Below, in pieces: positions 11,201 through 18,097 of a stretch of DNA of 64,000 nt. Each line of letters starts with the position of its first letter. Position 1 is the stretch's first letter. The DNA is from Christiangramia forsetii KT0803. Lineage in GTDB: Bacteria; Bacteroidota; Bacteroidia; Flavobacteriales; Flavobacteriaceae. The position numbers and the translations under genes were made by a program. The stretch lies in contig NC_008571.1 of assembly GCF_000060345.1 (NCBI RefSeq), positions 1,922,001-1,986,000 on the forward strand, given 5' to 3'. Below the pieces are notes generated by a model, which was not told the DNA's origin, ran no database searches, and saw nothing but the letters and a program-made list of their open reading frames with translations.

Positions 11201-13157
11201 AGCTACTGATAATTGTGAAATTGATTCAATAGTAATTACTGAAGGTTTCGAGTCTGGTTCAGAATTTCCGGTAGGAACAACTACAGTAACTTATACAGTA
11301 ACAGATATCAATGGAAATGTTTCCACGGAAAGCTTTACCGTGACAATTGTTGATAATGAAGCTCCTGAAATCAGCTGTCCTTCTAATATGACTGTTGATA
11401 CTGAAACTGGTGTTTCTTATGCAACTGTAGACTTTACTAATGCCACTGCAACTGATAACTGTTCAGTAAGTGTTGAACAAACTGGCGGACCTGTTTCAGG
11501 ATCACAGTTTGAAATTGGAACCACTACGGTAACCTTCACTGCAACCGATGCTGCTGGAAATACTTCAGAATGTAGCTTTACGGTGACTGTTGAAGACAAC
11601 GAAGATCCAACAATCTCCTGCCCTTCTGATATTTCTCAGAATGTAGATGCAGGTATTTGTGGAGCAGCGGTAACTTTTGAAACTCCTGCTGGATTTGATA
11701 ATTCTGGAGATGTAAGTGTTGAGCAAACTGCGGGATTAGAATCCGGTGATGTATTCCCTGTTGGAGCTACTACCGTTACTTTCACTGCAACCGATGCTGC
11801 TGGAAACTCCGTGAATTGTAGCTTTATTGTTACAGTTGCCGATGACGAGGCTCCGGTAATCGAAGATATGGATAACATCACTTTAAATACTGAAGAGGGT
11901 ATGTGTGGAGCTGTTGCAGATTTCAATACTCCTGGTGCAACCGATAATTGTGAAGTAGAAAGCGTATTACTTACTGAAGGTTTAGAACCAGGAACTATAT
12001 TCCCGGTTGGAACTACTGAAATAACATATACTGCTACCGATAATAATGGAAATATTGCGACGACATCTTTTACAGTAACTGTAAATGATAATGAAGCTCC
12101 GGTAATTGAATGTCCGGATAATGTGACTGTAAATGTTGAAAATGGTGTTACCAGCGTGGTAGTAAATTACGAAGCTGTTACCACTACAGACAACTGCGAA
12201 GGCACTACCGTTGAAATGACTTCAGGAATTGCTTCAGGAGAAGAATTCTCTGTAGGTAATACTGAAGTTACCTTTACTGTTACTGATGCATCTGGAAATT
12301 CTACTACCTGTAGCTTTACCGTTACTGTCGATGAAGATCCAGCACCTGCACCGCCACCTGCACCGGAAGCTCCAGAAGTTAATGTAACTCAGGCAACTTG
12401 TGCTGTACCAACTGGAACTATTGCAGTTGCTGCGCAGGAAGGTCTTTCTTACAGCATCGATGGAGAAAACTATCAAACGGAAGGAATATTTACAGCGCTT
12501 GCTCCTGGAACATATGATATAGTTGCTCAGGATGAGTTCGGTCAATTATCTGAATTTACTACTGTTACAATTGAAGATCCAGTGGCTCAAGAGATAGAAC
12601 TTGCTAATAATGGAGTTATTGATCTTTGTACAGAAGATTCAACTTTCGACCTTTTTGAATTATTTACAGGAGACTTCGACGATACGGGAGTATGGGTAGA
12701 TGTTAATAATACCGGTGCACTTGATAATGGATTTGTAGATCCATCTTTGCTAGCCGTCGGATCTTATTCTTTCGAATATCAGATAGATGGAAACTGTCCT
12801 TCAACTACTACGGTGAGCGTACTTATAAACGATGACTGTATTGTCCTGGATTGTAGCGTTGAAGATCTTAAGGATAGCATCTCTAAAGCGGTAACTCCAA
12901 ACAATGATGATATCAACGATTTCTTTGAAGTAGATCTGGATACTGAATGTGGCTTTACTTATGACCTGAAAATCTTTAACAGATGGGGGGCAAAAGTATT
13001 TGATGCTAAAAATTACCAGAACAATTGGGATGGCTATTCAGATTCATCGTTTACAAGCTCTAATCAGCTACCATCAGGAACTTACTTCTACGTACTGGAG
13101 ATAAGAAACAGTGACTTCGAGCCAATTCAAGGTTATATTTACTTAGGAACTAAATAA
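2238..13157 (+). CDS. Giant T9SS type B surface adhesin with SprB, cadherin-like and HYR repeats
   Basis: This is a SprB/gliding-type surface adhesin of about 3639 residues. Order: signal peptide ending ANA at about 46; unique domain to about 412; one diverged SprB unit (413-490); 14 near-identical 78-residue SprB units (491-1582), each with two cysteines; three variant units; six cadherin-like/tandem-95 modules (about 1830-2385) with NDAPVAVDDS signatures; 12 HYR modules (about 2386-3367); a proline-rich hinge; one more SprB-like unit; and a C-terminal CHU_C/type B sorting domain (about 3551-3639) containing AVTPNNDDINDFF and YLGTK at the end. I prefer the ATG at 2238; a TTG at 2214 would add eight residues before the signal peptide. 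The SprF-like gene follows after 12 bases. Known for the family: such proteins cross the outer membrane through T9SS and act in gliding or adhesion. The ligand is unknown. Confidence 0.93.
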   Translation: MIWKTTISKFTGLFSISQKRILNAFSKRLTLAFLAVFLFTIQNANAQLVDEVVEVAVPNGGFGIDGDLLSNFTTKGIGDWFEGDSGFGGHVLLNDGTPIDPNTTSFKKDAFGANDNVFKGGEKWNDDPNTWTWKIINNPIDKGDINNGMFHLSSDALGNQWMFVGADRNKTVGTAYIDFAFYQSPLTITNNGNGGSFSTAGPDGGRTINDILLTLEYSNGGDNPRLIYYLWKKVGDEFLFVEQTSLSASAQVNQTSTPMPAGAYGNTSYSPLQFIEGAVNLTAALNTVNALLARDCREAVAIKSVFIKTKSSDEDNATLKDFIEPISVDFQIGSASIVYETTPVCGDIETASVALDGVEGGIYSSTEGLKIDPSTGEVNVSESIPGNYIVSYTYVSYGCTQTTNANFEIIEVPDAPVVIESSIMQPSCETTTGSFSVRTEQGLTYSLNGGEFQNSGSFTNLEPGNYTLTAKNNNDCESIDSEKIIIKEQPNTPDAPVVASTTQPTCELATGSFTVSTTQGVEYSINGSDYQTNGTFSGLAADTYNVTSRFTGEECVSDATSVTIDPQPNTPDAPVVASTTQPICGLATGSFTVSTTQGVEYSINGSDYQTNGTFSGLAADTYNVTARFTGEECVSDATSVTIDPQPNTPDAPVVASTTQPTCDLATGSFTVSTTQGVEYSINGSDYQTNGTFSGLAADTYNVTARFTGEECVSDATSVTINEQPNTPDAPVVASTTQPTCDLATGSFTVSTTQGVEYSINGSDYQTNGTFSGLAADNYNVTARFTGEECVSDATSVTIDPQPNTPDAPVVASTTQPTCDLATGSFTVSTTQGVEYSINGSDYQTNGSFSGLAADTYNVTARFTGEECVSDATSVTIDPQPNTPDAPVVASTTQPTCDLATGSFTVSTTQGVEYSINGSDYQTNGTFSGLAADTYNVTSRFTGEECVSDATSVTIDPQPNTPDAPVVASTTQPTCDLATGSFTVSTTQGVEYSINGSDYQTNGTFSGLAADTYNVTARFTGEECVSDATSVTIDPQPNTPDAPVVASTTQPTCDLATGSFTVSTTQGVEYSINGSDYQTNGTFSRLAADTYNVTARFTGEECVSDATSVTIDPQPNTPDAPVVASTTQPTCDLATGSFTVSTTQGVEYSINGSDYQTNGTFSGLAADTYNVTARFTGEECVSDATSVTIDPQPNTPDAPVVASTTQPTCDLATGSFTVSTTQGVEYSINGSDYQTNGTFSGLAADTYNVTARFTGEECVSDATSVTIDPQPNTPDAPVVASTTQPTCDLATGSFTVSTTQGVEYSINGSDYQTNGSFSGLAADTYNVTARFTGEECVSDATSVTIDPQPNTPDAPVVVSTTQPTCELATGSFTVSTTQGVEYSINGSDYQTNGTFSGLAADTYNVTARFTGEECVSDATSVTIDPQPNTPDAPVVASTTQPTCDLATGSFTVSTTQGVEYSINGTDYQTNGTFSGLAADTYNVTARFTGEECVSDATSVTIDPQPNTPDAPVVVSTTQPTCDLATGSFTVSITQGVEYSINGTDYQTNGTFSGLAADTYNVTARFTGEECVSDATSVTINEQPETPATPTITATDADCENPGSITVTNYDNSLSYTLLDSQGNPTAEKISESGVFELLSAGEYSVNSANNDCNATSSVTTVEGSDKTPTTPIVTTTDANCTSATGSITITNYDSTLTYTLVDNEGDDTAYTQSEGTFEDVVPGTYTVRVNNDDCNAISAAASIEDSEQTPTTPIITATDASCTSATGSITITNYDSTLTYTLVDNEGDDTAYTQSEGTFEDVVPGSYTATASNNDCISEESNSAQIAEQPMGPTANDDTANSNEDTSVTINVLANDNNPEDSDLTIVSFTQTSDGIITQTDDNTFEYTPSENFNGEDLFTYTITNGSCDNSTATVTITIGGVNDAPVAVDDSANTDEDTAVEIAVLNNDSDPDNDPLSVTETTTPENGTVVINENGTITYTPNENYNGTDSFEYTITDGNDGFDSATVTITIGGVNDAPVAVDDSANTDEDTAVEIAVLNNDSDPDNDPLSVTETTTPENGTVVINENGTITYTPNENYNGTDSFEYTITDGNDGFDSATVTITIGGVNDAPVAVDDSANTDEDTAVEIAVLNNDSDPDNDPLSVTETTTPENGTVVINENGTITYTPNENYNGTDSFEYTITDGNDGFDSATVTITIGGVNDAPIAVDDSANTDEDTAVEIAVLNNDSDPDGDDLIVVSTTSPNNGIVTINENGTITYSPNDNFNGQDTFDYTIEDEEGLQDTATVTVTVNPVNDAPIALDDTATTDQDTPVIVSVLENDSDIDGGELVVTETTTPGNGEVTINTDGTVTYTPNDSFTGVDTFEYTISDGNGGTDTALVTITVNDTEGPEIACPGNMDLNNDPGICGAVVNFTIPEFTDNAEGAEIVQTAGPVPGDVFPVGTTTVEFTATDASGNSTICSFDVTVIDTEAPVLEEMDDLTTNNDNGICGAVVNFNTVAATDNCEIDSIVITEGFESGSEFPVGTTTVTYTVTDINGNVSTESFTVTVVDNEAPEISCPSNITVDTETGVSYATVDFTNATATDNCSVSVEQTGGPVSGSQFEIGTTTVTFTATDAAGNTSECSFTVTVEDNEDPTISCPSDIDLTNDAGVCGAAVEFTIPEFSDNSGFATIEQTAGLESGDVFPVGTTTVSYTVTDEAGNSVNCSFDVTVIDNEAPVLEEMDDLTTNNDNGICGAVVNFNTVAATDNCEIDSIVITEGFESGSEFPVGTTTVTYTVTDINGNVSTESFTVTVVDNEAPEISCPSNITVDTETGVSYATVDFTNATATDNCSVSVEQTGGPVSGSQFEIGTTTVTFTATDAAGNTSECSFTVTVEDNEDPTISCPSDIDLTNDAGVCGAAVEFTIPEFSDNSGFATIEQTAGLESGDVFPVGTTTVSYTVTDEAGNSANCSFDVTVIDTEAPVLEEMDDLTTNNDNGICGAVVNFNTVAATDNCEIDSIVITEGFESGSEFPVGTTTVTYTVTDINGNVSTESFTVTIVDNEAPEISCPSNMTVDTETGVSYATVDFTNATATDNCSVSVEQTGGPVSGSQFEIGTTTVTFTATDAAGNTSECSFTVTVEDNEDPTISCPSDISQNVDAGICGAAVTFETPAGFDNSGDVSVEQTAGLESGDVFPVGATTVTFTATDAAGNSVNCSFIVTVADDEAPVIEDMDNITLNTEEGMCGAVADFNTPGATDNCEVESVLLTEGLEPGTIFPVGTTEITYTATDNNGNIATTSFTVTVNDNEAPVIECPDNVTVNVENGVTSVVVNYEAVTTTDNCEGTTVEMTSGIASGEEFSVGNTEVTFTVTDASGNSTTCSFTVTVDEDPAPAPPPAPEAPEVNVTQATCAVPTGTIAVAAQEGLSYSIDGENYQTEGIFTALAPGTYDIVAQDEFGQLSEFTTVTIEDPVAQEIELANNGVIDLCTEDSTFDLFELFTGDFDDTGVWVDVNNTGALDNGFVDPSLLAVGSYSFEYQIDGNCPSTTTVSVLINDDCIVLDCSVEDLKDSISKAVTPNNDDINDFFEVDLDTECGFTYDLKIFNRWGAKVFDAKNYQNNWDGYSDSSFTSSNQLPSGTYFYVLEIRNSDFEPIQGYIYLGTK
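3708..6983 (+). repeat. 14 tandem 234-bp coding repeats (SprB units)
   Basis: Units begin at 3708 and recur every 234 bases without a single frame break up to 6983. They are nearly identical at the DNA level, with a few shared variants: TNGSFS plus a synonymous AAC in copies 5 and 11, NVTSRF in copies 1 and 6, VVVS in 12 and 14, NGTDY in 13 and 14, INEQP endings in 3 and 14. The spread of these variants suggests multi-unit duplications and gene conversion. A diverged relative at 3474-3707 precedes the array and three longer relatives follow at 6984-7724. Confidence 0.97.
8001..8837 (+). repeat. 3 tandem 279-bp coding repeats (cadherin-like modules)
   Basis: Three almost identical 93-codon units start at 8001, 8280 and 8559, each opening with NDAPVAVDDS. 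They are flanked by more diverged modules of the same type (7725-8000 before; 8838-9116 and 9117-9392 after). The three middle copies must be recent duplications, or are kept alike by conversion. Confidence 0.95.
9639..11843 (+). repeat. 3 tandem 735-bp higher-order repeats, each of three HYR modules
   Basis: The same order of three HYR modules (EAPVLEEMDD type, EAPEISCPSN type, EDPTISCPSD type) recurs at 9639, 10374 and 11109 with a 735-base period. The last module of the third unit has drifted. One HYR module precedes (9393) and two follow (to about 12338). This is a higher-order repeat: the three-module block, not the single module, was duplicated. Confidence 0.93.
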
Positions 13158-13169
13158 AAAAGGGAAACC

Positions 13170-14066
13170 ATGAAAAAAGTTTATTTAATCATATTAATTT
13201 TATTTGTTGCAGCCCCAGGATTTTCGCAACAGCTCCCTCAGTTTACGCAGTATATGTATAATACAATTTCTATAAACCCTGCTTATGCCGGCAGTAGAGA
13301 TGCGTTTTCCATAACAGCACTTAACCGAAACCAATGGGCAGGTGTAGATGGAGCTCCTGTAACTCAAACGCTATCTATCAACTCCCCATTAAGGAATGAT
13401 AAAATAGGTTTAGGACTCTCTGTAATTAATGACAAGATTGGTGATGAAAACACCACTTTCGTCTATGGAGACTTTTCTTATAGAGTAGATCTTAGTGCAG
13501 ATGTTACGCTAAGATTAGGCTTAAAAGCGGGAGCATATTATTATGGTCTTGATGATCCAACACTTGGAGATGATCCTTTCTTTTCTGATGATTTTAATCG
13601 GTGGACCCCAAATTTTGGAGCTGGGGCCTACCTCTCAGCTCAGAAATGGTACCTGGGATTCTCAGCGCCAAAACTAATCAACAAAGACAATAATCGTCTG
13701 GAAGAATTCAAAGCTTTAGAGCAGGTGCATTATTATCTTACTTCAGGTTACGTTTTTGATCTGAGTGATAGTTTTAAATTAAGGCCATCTGCCTTAGTTA
13801 AAGCTACCAGTGGGGCACCTCTTTCAGTAGATATGACCGCAACTGGAATTTTTAATGAGAAATTTTATTTGGGTGCGAATTATAGAATAGATGACGCAAT
13901 TGGAGCATTTTTAGATGTAGAATTATTTGACGGATTCAGGGCAGGATATGCTTATGAATATTCAATATCTGACATTCAACCATATACTTCCGGTTCTCAT
14001 GAATTCTTATTGATTTACGAATTCAGATTTAAAAACACCAGGTATAAATCACCACGTTTCTTCTAA
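13170..14066 (+). CDS. PorP/SprF family type IX secretion outer-membrane protein
   Basis: This 298-residue protein has a signal peptide ending near GFSQQ and the family signature QYMYNTISINPAYAGSR at about 27-43, followed by an outer-membrane barrel with alternating strands and a C-terminal phenylalanine. In flavobacteria, SprF is needed for secretion of SprB, and many type B cargo genes carry their own PorP/SprF gene next door. Here it starts 12 bases after the giant adhesin, so it is very likely that adhesin's dedicated secretion or anchoring partner. I withhold the symbol sprF because paralogues are common. Confidence 0.92.
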   Translation: MKKVYLIILILFVAAPGFSQQLPQFTQYMYNTISINPAYAGSRDAFSITALNRNQWAGVDGAPVTQTLSINSPLRNDKIGLGLSVINDKIGDENTTFVYGDFSYRVDLSADVTLRLGLKAGAYYYGLDDPTLGDDPFFSDDFNRWTPNFGAGAYLSAQKWYLGFSAPKLINKDNNRLEEFKALEQVHYYLTSGYVFDLSDSFKLRPSALVKATSGAPLSVDMTATGIFNEKFYLGANYRIDDAIGAFLDVELFDGFRAGYAYEYSISDIQPYTSGSHEFLLIYEFRFKNTRYKSPRFF

Positions 14067-14083
14067 CCAAAAGCCTGTAGATT

Positions 14084-15946
14084 ATGAAAAATATATACTC
14101 TTTATTTTTAATACTTCTCTCCTGTTCACTTAGTATGCAGGCACAGAGCGGAAAGCAAAAAAAAGCAGATAGACTTTATAAAGATTTCGCCTATTTGGAA
14201 GCTACCGATGTTTACAAAGAGCTAATTGAAAACGAATATAATGTCACTTATAATTCTAAAAAATTAGGGGATACTTACATGATGTTAAGAAGTCCTGAGA
14301 ATGCCGTTTTTTACTATGGTGATATTATTGAGGATACTACTGTTTCTTCTGAATATTACTACAAGTATGCCCAGGCACTCAGAGGAGTTAAACGTTATGA
14401 CGAATCCAGACAATGGCTTAGAAAATATCTCGAAAGCGGTAAGCAATCTGATGAGATCCAGACGATGCTTAATAAGGATGAATATAAAAGCAAAGCTACC
14501 TATAAACTTAAAAGTTCCGACTTCAATTCAGAGTTTAGTGACTTTGGGGTTTTTGTGAAAGATGATCAGGTATATTTCGTTTCAGCCAGAGCACAACATG
14601 TAAATGTAAAAGATAAAACCTATAGCTGGAATGGTGAGCCATTTCTTGATATTTATGTTTTAGATAAAGCTTCGGGCAATGTAAGTCCTATCGGCGGAGA
14701 TGTGAATACTAAATTGCATGATGGTCCTGCTGTTGTAAGTCCAGATGGTAATACTATATATTTTACACGGAATAATTACCTGGGAAATAAAGAGGGAAAA
14801 AGAGATAAAGAAAAAACAAACCATTTAAAATTATATTCAGCAACAAATTCAGGAAATGGATGGGCTGAAGTAAAGGAGCTTGTTTTTAACAGTAATGAGT
14901 ATTCTGTTGGACATCCTTCCCTATCATCAGACGGGAAAACACTTTATTTCACTTCAGATATGCCAAATGGATTCGGAGGAACCGATATTTATATGGTTTC
15001 AGTTGATGAAAATGGAAACTTCGGAACACCAGAAAATCTAGGGGAACCTGTGAATACCGAATTCGACGAGACTTTCCCATTTATGGATACAGATGGAACA
15101 TTATACTTTTCATCTAATGGCCACGCGGGATTAGGCTTGTTTGATATTTTCAGAATGACTGAAGAAGACGGAATTGAAAATTTAGGGGAACCGGTAAATA
15201 GTAATATGGATGATTTTGCCTATTTCCAGGTTTCAGATTCCAAAGAGGGGTACATCTCAACTAACCGTGAAGGTGGAAGTGATGACATATTTGTATTCAA
15301 TAAATTGAATCCGCTTATCCTAAAAGGTCAGGTTACCGATGCCGTGAATGGAAGTCCTATAGCAGCTGCAACGGTAAGGTTAATGGATGAAAATAAAAAA
15401 GAAATAGCTTTTCTGGAAACAGATGAAGAAGGCAACTACGAAACTGAGATTGCCAGAGATAAAAAGTTTCCTGTGGAAGCAAAGGAAATTGAGTATGAGA
15501 CTTTTGAAGGAGAAATAAGCACTATGGATTCTGATGAAAAAGAGGAAATGATCTATGATATTGAATTAAGCCCTGTAAAGGATGTAGAATATCTTGCTGA
15601 AATTGACAATATCTATTTCGATTTTGACAAATCCAATATAAGACCTGATGCTGCCACAGAATTAGATAAACTGGTAGCTCTTATGAAAGATGAATATCCA
15701 GAACTTGTTATAGAAATAGGTTCGCATACAGATCGTAGAGGAACCAATTCTTATAACGAAAAGCTTGCAGAAAGAAGAGCCAAGTCCACATATGATTACC
15801 TGGTTTCAAAAGGAATTTCAGAAGATAGAATCGTTGAATTCAAAGGTTATGGCGAAACTAAACCAGCGATAGACTGTGACCGTTGTTCTGAAAAAGATCA
15901 TCAGTTAAACAGAAGATCTATGTTTAGCGTAGTAAAAATGGAATAA
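14084..15946 (+). CDS. TPR-PD40-OmpA envelope protein, PorE-like
   Basis: This 620-residue exported protein has TPR-like helices (about 22-130), several PD40/WD40-like blades with SPDGNTIYFTR, SSDGKTLYFTSD and DTDGTLYFSSNG (about 210-400), a carboxypeptidase-regulatory-like beta domain from about 410 (GQVTDAVNGSPIAAATV) and an OmpA-C peptidoglycan-binding domain at about 508-618 (IYFDFDKSNIRP, SHTDRRGTNSYNEKLAERRA). The N-terminus could be a lipoprotein (LLSC, Cys14) or an ordinary signal peptide ending MQAQ. The same four-part order is known from PorE, which ties T9SS to the cell wall. It starts 17 bases after the SprF-like gene and closes the cassette. Confidence 0.88.
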   Translation: MKNIYSLFLILLSCSLSMQAQSGKQKKADRLYKDFAYLEATDVYKELIENEYNVTYNSKKLGDTYMMLRSPENAVFYYGDIIEDTTVSSEYYYKYAQALRGVKRYDESRQWLRKYLESGKQSDEIQTMLNKDEYKSKATYKLKSSDFNSEFSDFGVFVKDDQVYFVSARAQHVNVKDKTYSWNGEPFLDIYVLDKASGNVSPIGGDVNTKLHDGPAVVSPDGNTIYFTRNNYLGNKEGKRDKEKTNHLKLYSATNSGNGWAEVKELVFNSNEYSVGHPSLSSDGKTLYFTSDMPNGFGGTDIYMVSVDENGNFGTPENLGEPVNTEFDETFPFMDTDGTLYFSSNGHAGLGLFDIFRMTEEDGIENLGEPVNSNMDDFAYFQVSDSKEGYISTNREGGSDDIFVFNKLNPLILKGQVTDAVNGSPIAAATVRLMDENKKEIAFLETDEEGNYETEIARDKKFPVEAKEIEYETFEGEISTMDSDEKEEMIYDIELSPVKDVEYLAEIDNIYFDFDKSNIRPDAATELDKLVALMKDEYPELVIEIGSHTDRRGTNSYNEKLAERRAKSTYDYLVSKGISEDRIVEFKGYGETKPAIDCDRCSEKDHQLNRRSMFSVVKME

Positions 15947-16328
15947 CCATATAACTAACCAGAAGGAAAGAGGCGCTCTGGATTTTTTACTGTATCCCCC
16001 CCTATTGCATATAGCGCCGGCGCGGATGCAGACAGAAAAATTCAGTTAGCCTCTTTCTATTTAATATTACTTTAAACTCAGCATCGATGACGGGGTAATT
16101 ATCAGACTAAGGATGATTATCAGGATAATTCAAATCGACCCCAACAAATCGATTGAAGAGAAAAAGGTTCAGCCTCTAGCCTGAACCTTTTTCCATTTAT
16201 CTACGTATATATTAGCAGTTTAGGTTTCTATATTAGCTCAAAAGCCCTTTAACACTTTCTGGCATAGTTACTGAAACATCTATTTAACAATGAAAAATCT
16301 AACAGATTTTCTGCTAAAAATACACCTG
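15947..16328. other. Gene-free region with long-range inverted repeats and terminator
   Basis: After the adhesin cassette comes a locally GC-rich patch. GAAAGAGGC at 15966-15974 can pair with GCCTCTTTC at 16049-16057, and inside it GCGCT (15973-15977) can pair with AGCGC (16013-16017). A strong hairpin follows at 16161-16192. No ORF is credible. The S41 protease gene starts at 16329. Confidence 0.5.
16161..16192. terminator. Strong bidirectional-type hairpin terminator
   Basis: A perfect 12-base stem (AAAAAGGTTCAG with CTGAACCTTTTT) encloses the loop CCTCTAGC. It lies downstream of the adhesin-SprF-PorE-like operon and upstream of the S41 gene. The same loop occurs in the terminator at 18031. 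Confidence 0.8.
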
Positions 16329-17795
16329 ATGAAACTTAAAAACATATTTATACTGAGTAGTTTTCTAATTTCAATACTTGCATCATGCTCAAAAGATGAA
16401 GACATTATTGATAATACAGCCTCAGAAAATAAAGCTACAAATAGTACCGAAAATGATGAGTTAGAAGTTGAGAGCTTTATTTACAATGGCCTTAATGAAC
16501 TATATCTTTATAAGGCAGATGTGCCTGAACTTGCTGATACTCATTTCAGTTCTTCTAATAATAGAAATGAGTTTCTGGCAAATGCTACTTCTCCCGAGAT
16601 GTTATTCGATAATCTAACTGCTAATTTTGATCGTTTCAGCTTTATAACCGATGATTATAATAGTTTGGAAGAACGTTTTGAAGGAATGAGCGGTGCAACA
16701 GGTATTAAGTTTGGTGTAGGTCAAATTTCAGGCACCGGAAATGTATTCGGACTTATTAGATATGTTTTACCCAATACTTCGGCTTCTGAGGCCGGTTTGA
16801 AAAGAGGTAACATTTTTACTGAAATAAATGGTCAGAAACTAACCTCCGCTAATTTTTCAAGTTTGATAGATAAAGAAAATTTTACTATTAATGTTGGTTA
16901 CATAGAGAACAATCAAATTGTACTAACCGATGAAACGGTAAATTTGAGCGATGATGCTTATACTGAAAATCCGGTTTATATCGCAAAGACATTTGAAATC
17001 TCCGGAAAAAAAATTGGTTATATAATGTACAACAGCTTTACAGCTAACTTTGATGATGAGTTAAATGATGCATTTGCCGAATTTAAAGCAAATGGTGTGA
17101 CTAATTTAGTTCTTGACCTAAGATATAATGGCGGTGGATCTGTAGAGTCTGCGAAAGACCTTGCAAGTATGATCACGGGTCAGTTCAATGATAAGGTTTT
17201 TATAAAGGAACGCTGGAATGATAAATATCAGAATTTCTATGAAACTCAAAATCCGGAAGCTCTTATAAATCGTTTTGATAATAAGCTTAGAAACGGCAAT
17301 CTTATTAATAGTTTGAACCTTTCTGAAGTTTATGTTCTTACCTCTGCATCCAGTGCTTCGGCCAGTGAGCTTATCATAAATGGTCTTGATCCATACATTA
17401 ATGTGGTTCAGGTTGGTGATAGAACGGTAGGAAAATTTCAGGCTTCGGTCACTTTGTATGATAGTGACGATTTTGCTAAGGATGACGCAAGCACTAATCA
17501 TACTTACGCAATGCAACCCCTAGTTTTCAAATCGATTAATTCTGCGGGAAAATCAGATTATGTTGATGGATTACAACCGGATATTGTTTATACCGAAAAC
17601 TTAAATGACTTTGGAATTCTTGGTGATGAAAATGAACCTCTACTGGAAACAGCTATCAATTCTATTTTAGGCAGATCACAAATTGGCAAATCTGCTATAA
17701 AAAGACTGGACTTTCAGCAACTTGGCGAGAGTGATATGAATAATATTGAATATCAAAGAATGTATATTAACGAACTTCCAAAGCTCGATAAATAG
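16329..17795 (+). CDS. S41 family C-terminal processing peptidase, lipoprotein
   Basis: I place the start at the ATG 16329, because it gives a clean lipoprotein signal MKLKNIFILSSF...LASC; the upstream ATG at 16290 adds 13 residues before it. The 488-residue protein has an N-terminal helical part, a PDZ-like segment (LPNTSASEAGLKRGNIFTEING) and an S41 catalytic domain with YNGGGSVESAKDLA, the serine-containing TSASSASASEL and VGKFQ carrying the expected lysine. Members cleave substrates near the C-terminus in the periplasm or at the cell surface. It stands alone and ends before a hairpin at 17835. The substrate is unknown. Confidence 0.88.
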   Translation: MKLKNIFILSSFLISILASCSKDEDIIDNTASENKATNSTENDELEVESFIYNGLNELYLYKADVPELADTHFSSSNNRNEFLANATSPEMLFDNLTANFDRFSFITDDYNSLEERFEGMSGATGIKFGVGQISGTGNVFGLIRYVLPNTSASEAGLKRGNIFTEINGQKLTSANFSSLIDKENFTINVGYIENNQIVLTDETVNLSDDAYTENPVYIAKTFEISGKKIGYIMYNSFTANFDDELNDAFAEFKANGVTNLVLDLRYNGGGSVESAKDLASMITGQFNDKVFIKERWNDKYQNFYETQNPEALINRFDNKLRNGNLINSLNLSEVYVLTSASSASASELIINGLDPYINVVQVGDRTVGKFQASVTLYDSDDFAKDDASTNHTYAMQPLVFKSINSAGKSDYVDGLQPDIVYTENLNDFGILGDENEPLLETAINSILGRSQIGKSAIKRLDFQQLGESDMNNIEYQRMYINELPKLDK

Positions 17796-17834
17796 ATTAG
17801 AACATCACTTTAAAGAGCATAATTTTATTAAAAG

Positions 17835-17868
17835 AAAAAAAGTTCAGGTTAATATCCTGAACTTTTTT
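17835..17868 (+). terminator. Terminator of the S41 peptidase gene
   Basis: Stem AGTTCAGG/CCTGAACT extended by A and T runs, with loop TTAATAT and a T-rich 3-prime side, 40 bases after the stop codon. Confidence 0.8.
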
Positions 17869-18030
17869 ATTATTGAAATACAGTAAATGATCTTAATTAA
17901 ATACTAATTAAAAGTTTATATTATTAAATTCTCTTAACCGGTGAATTATGGAAGGTTGATTTTAGAATTGAATTTTTATTATGTTAAAGAGCTTTCTCAA
18001 TTAACATTTTAAAACGTAAATATAAGAACA

Positions 18031-18067
18031 AAAAAAAGGGTCAGCCTCTAGCCTGAACCCTTTTTTT
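18031..18067 (-). terminator. Terminator of the CAP-domain gene
   Basis: Hairpin AAAAAAAGGGTCAG, loop CCTCTAGC, CTGAACCCTTTTTTT with one bulged base, just downstream of the minus-strand gene. The loop and most of the stem match the terminator at 16161. The 302-base gap between the two convergent genes holds only these two hairpins. Confidence 0.78.
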
Positions 18068-18097
18068 CGATTTGGGGGGAAACAAAACTTTATTATT

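Noticed and set aside
7934-11926. Many open frames on the minus strand across the repeat arrays
   Set aside because: They repeat with the same periods as the adhesin modules and are by-products of its codon pattern; none has a signal, start context or known family.
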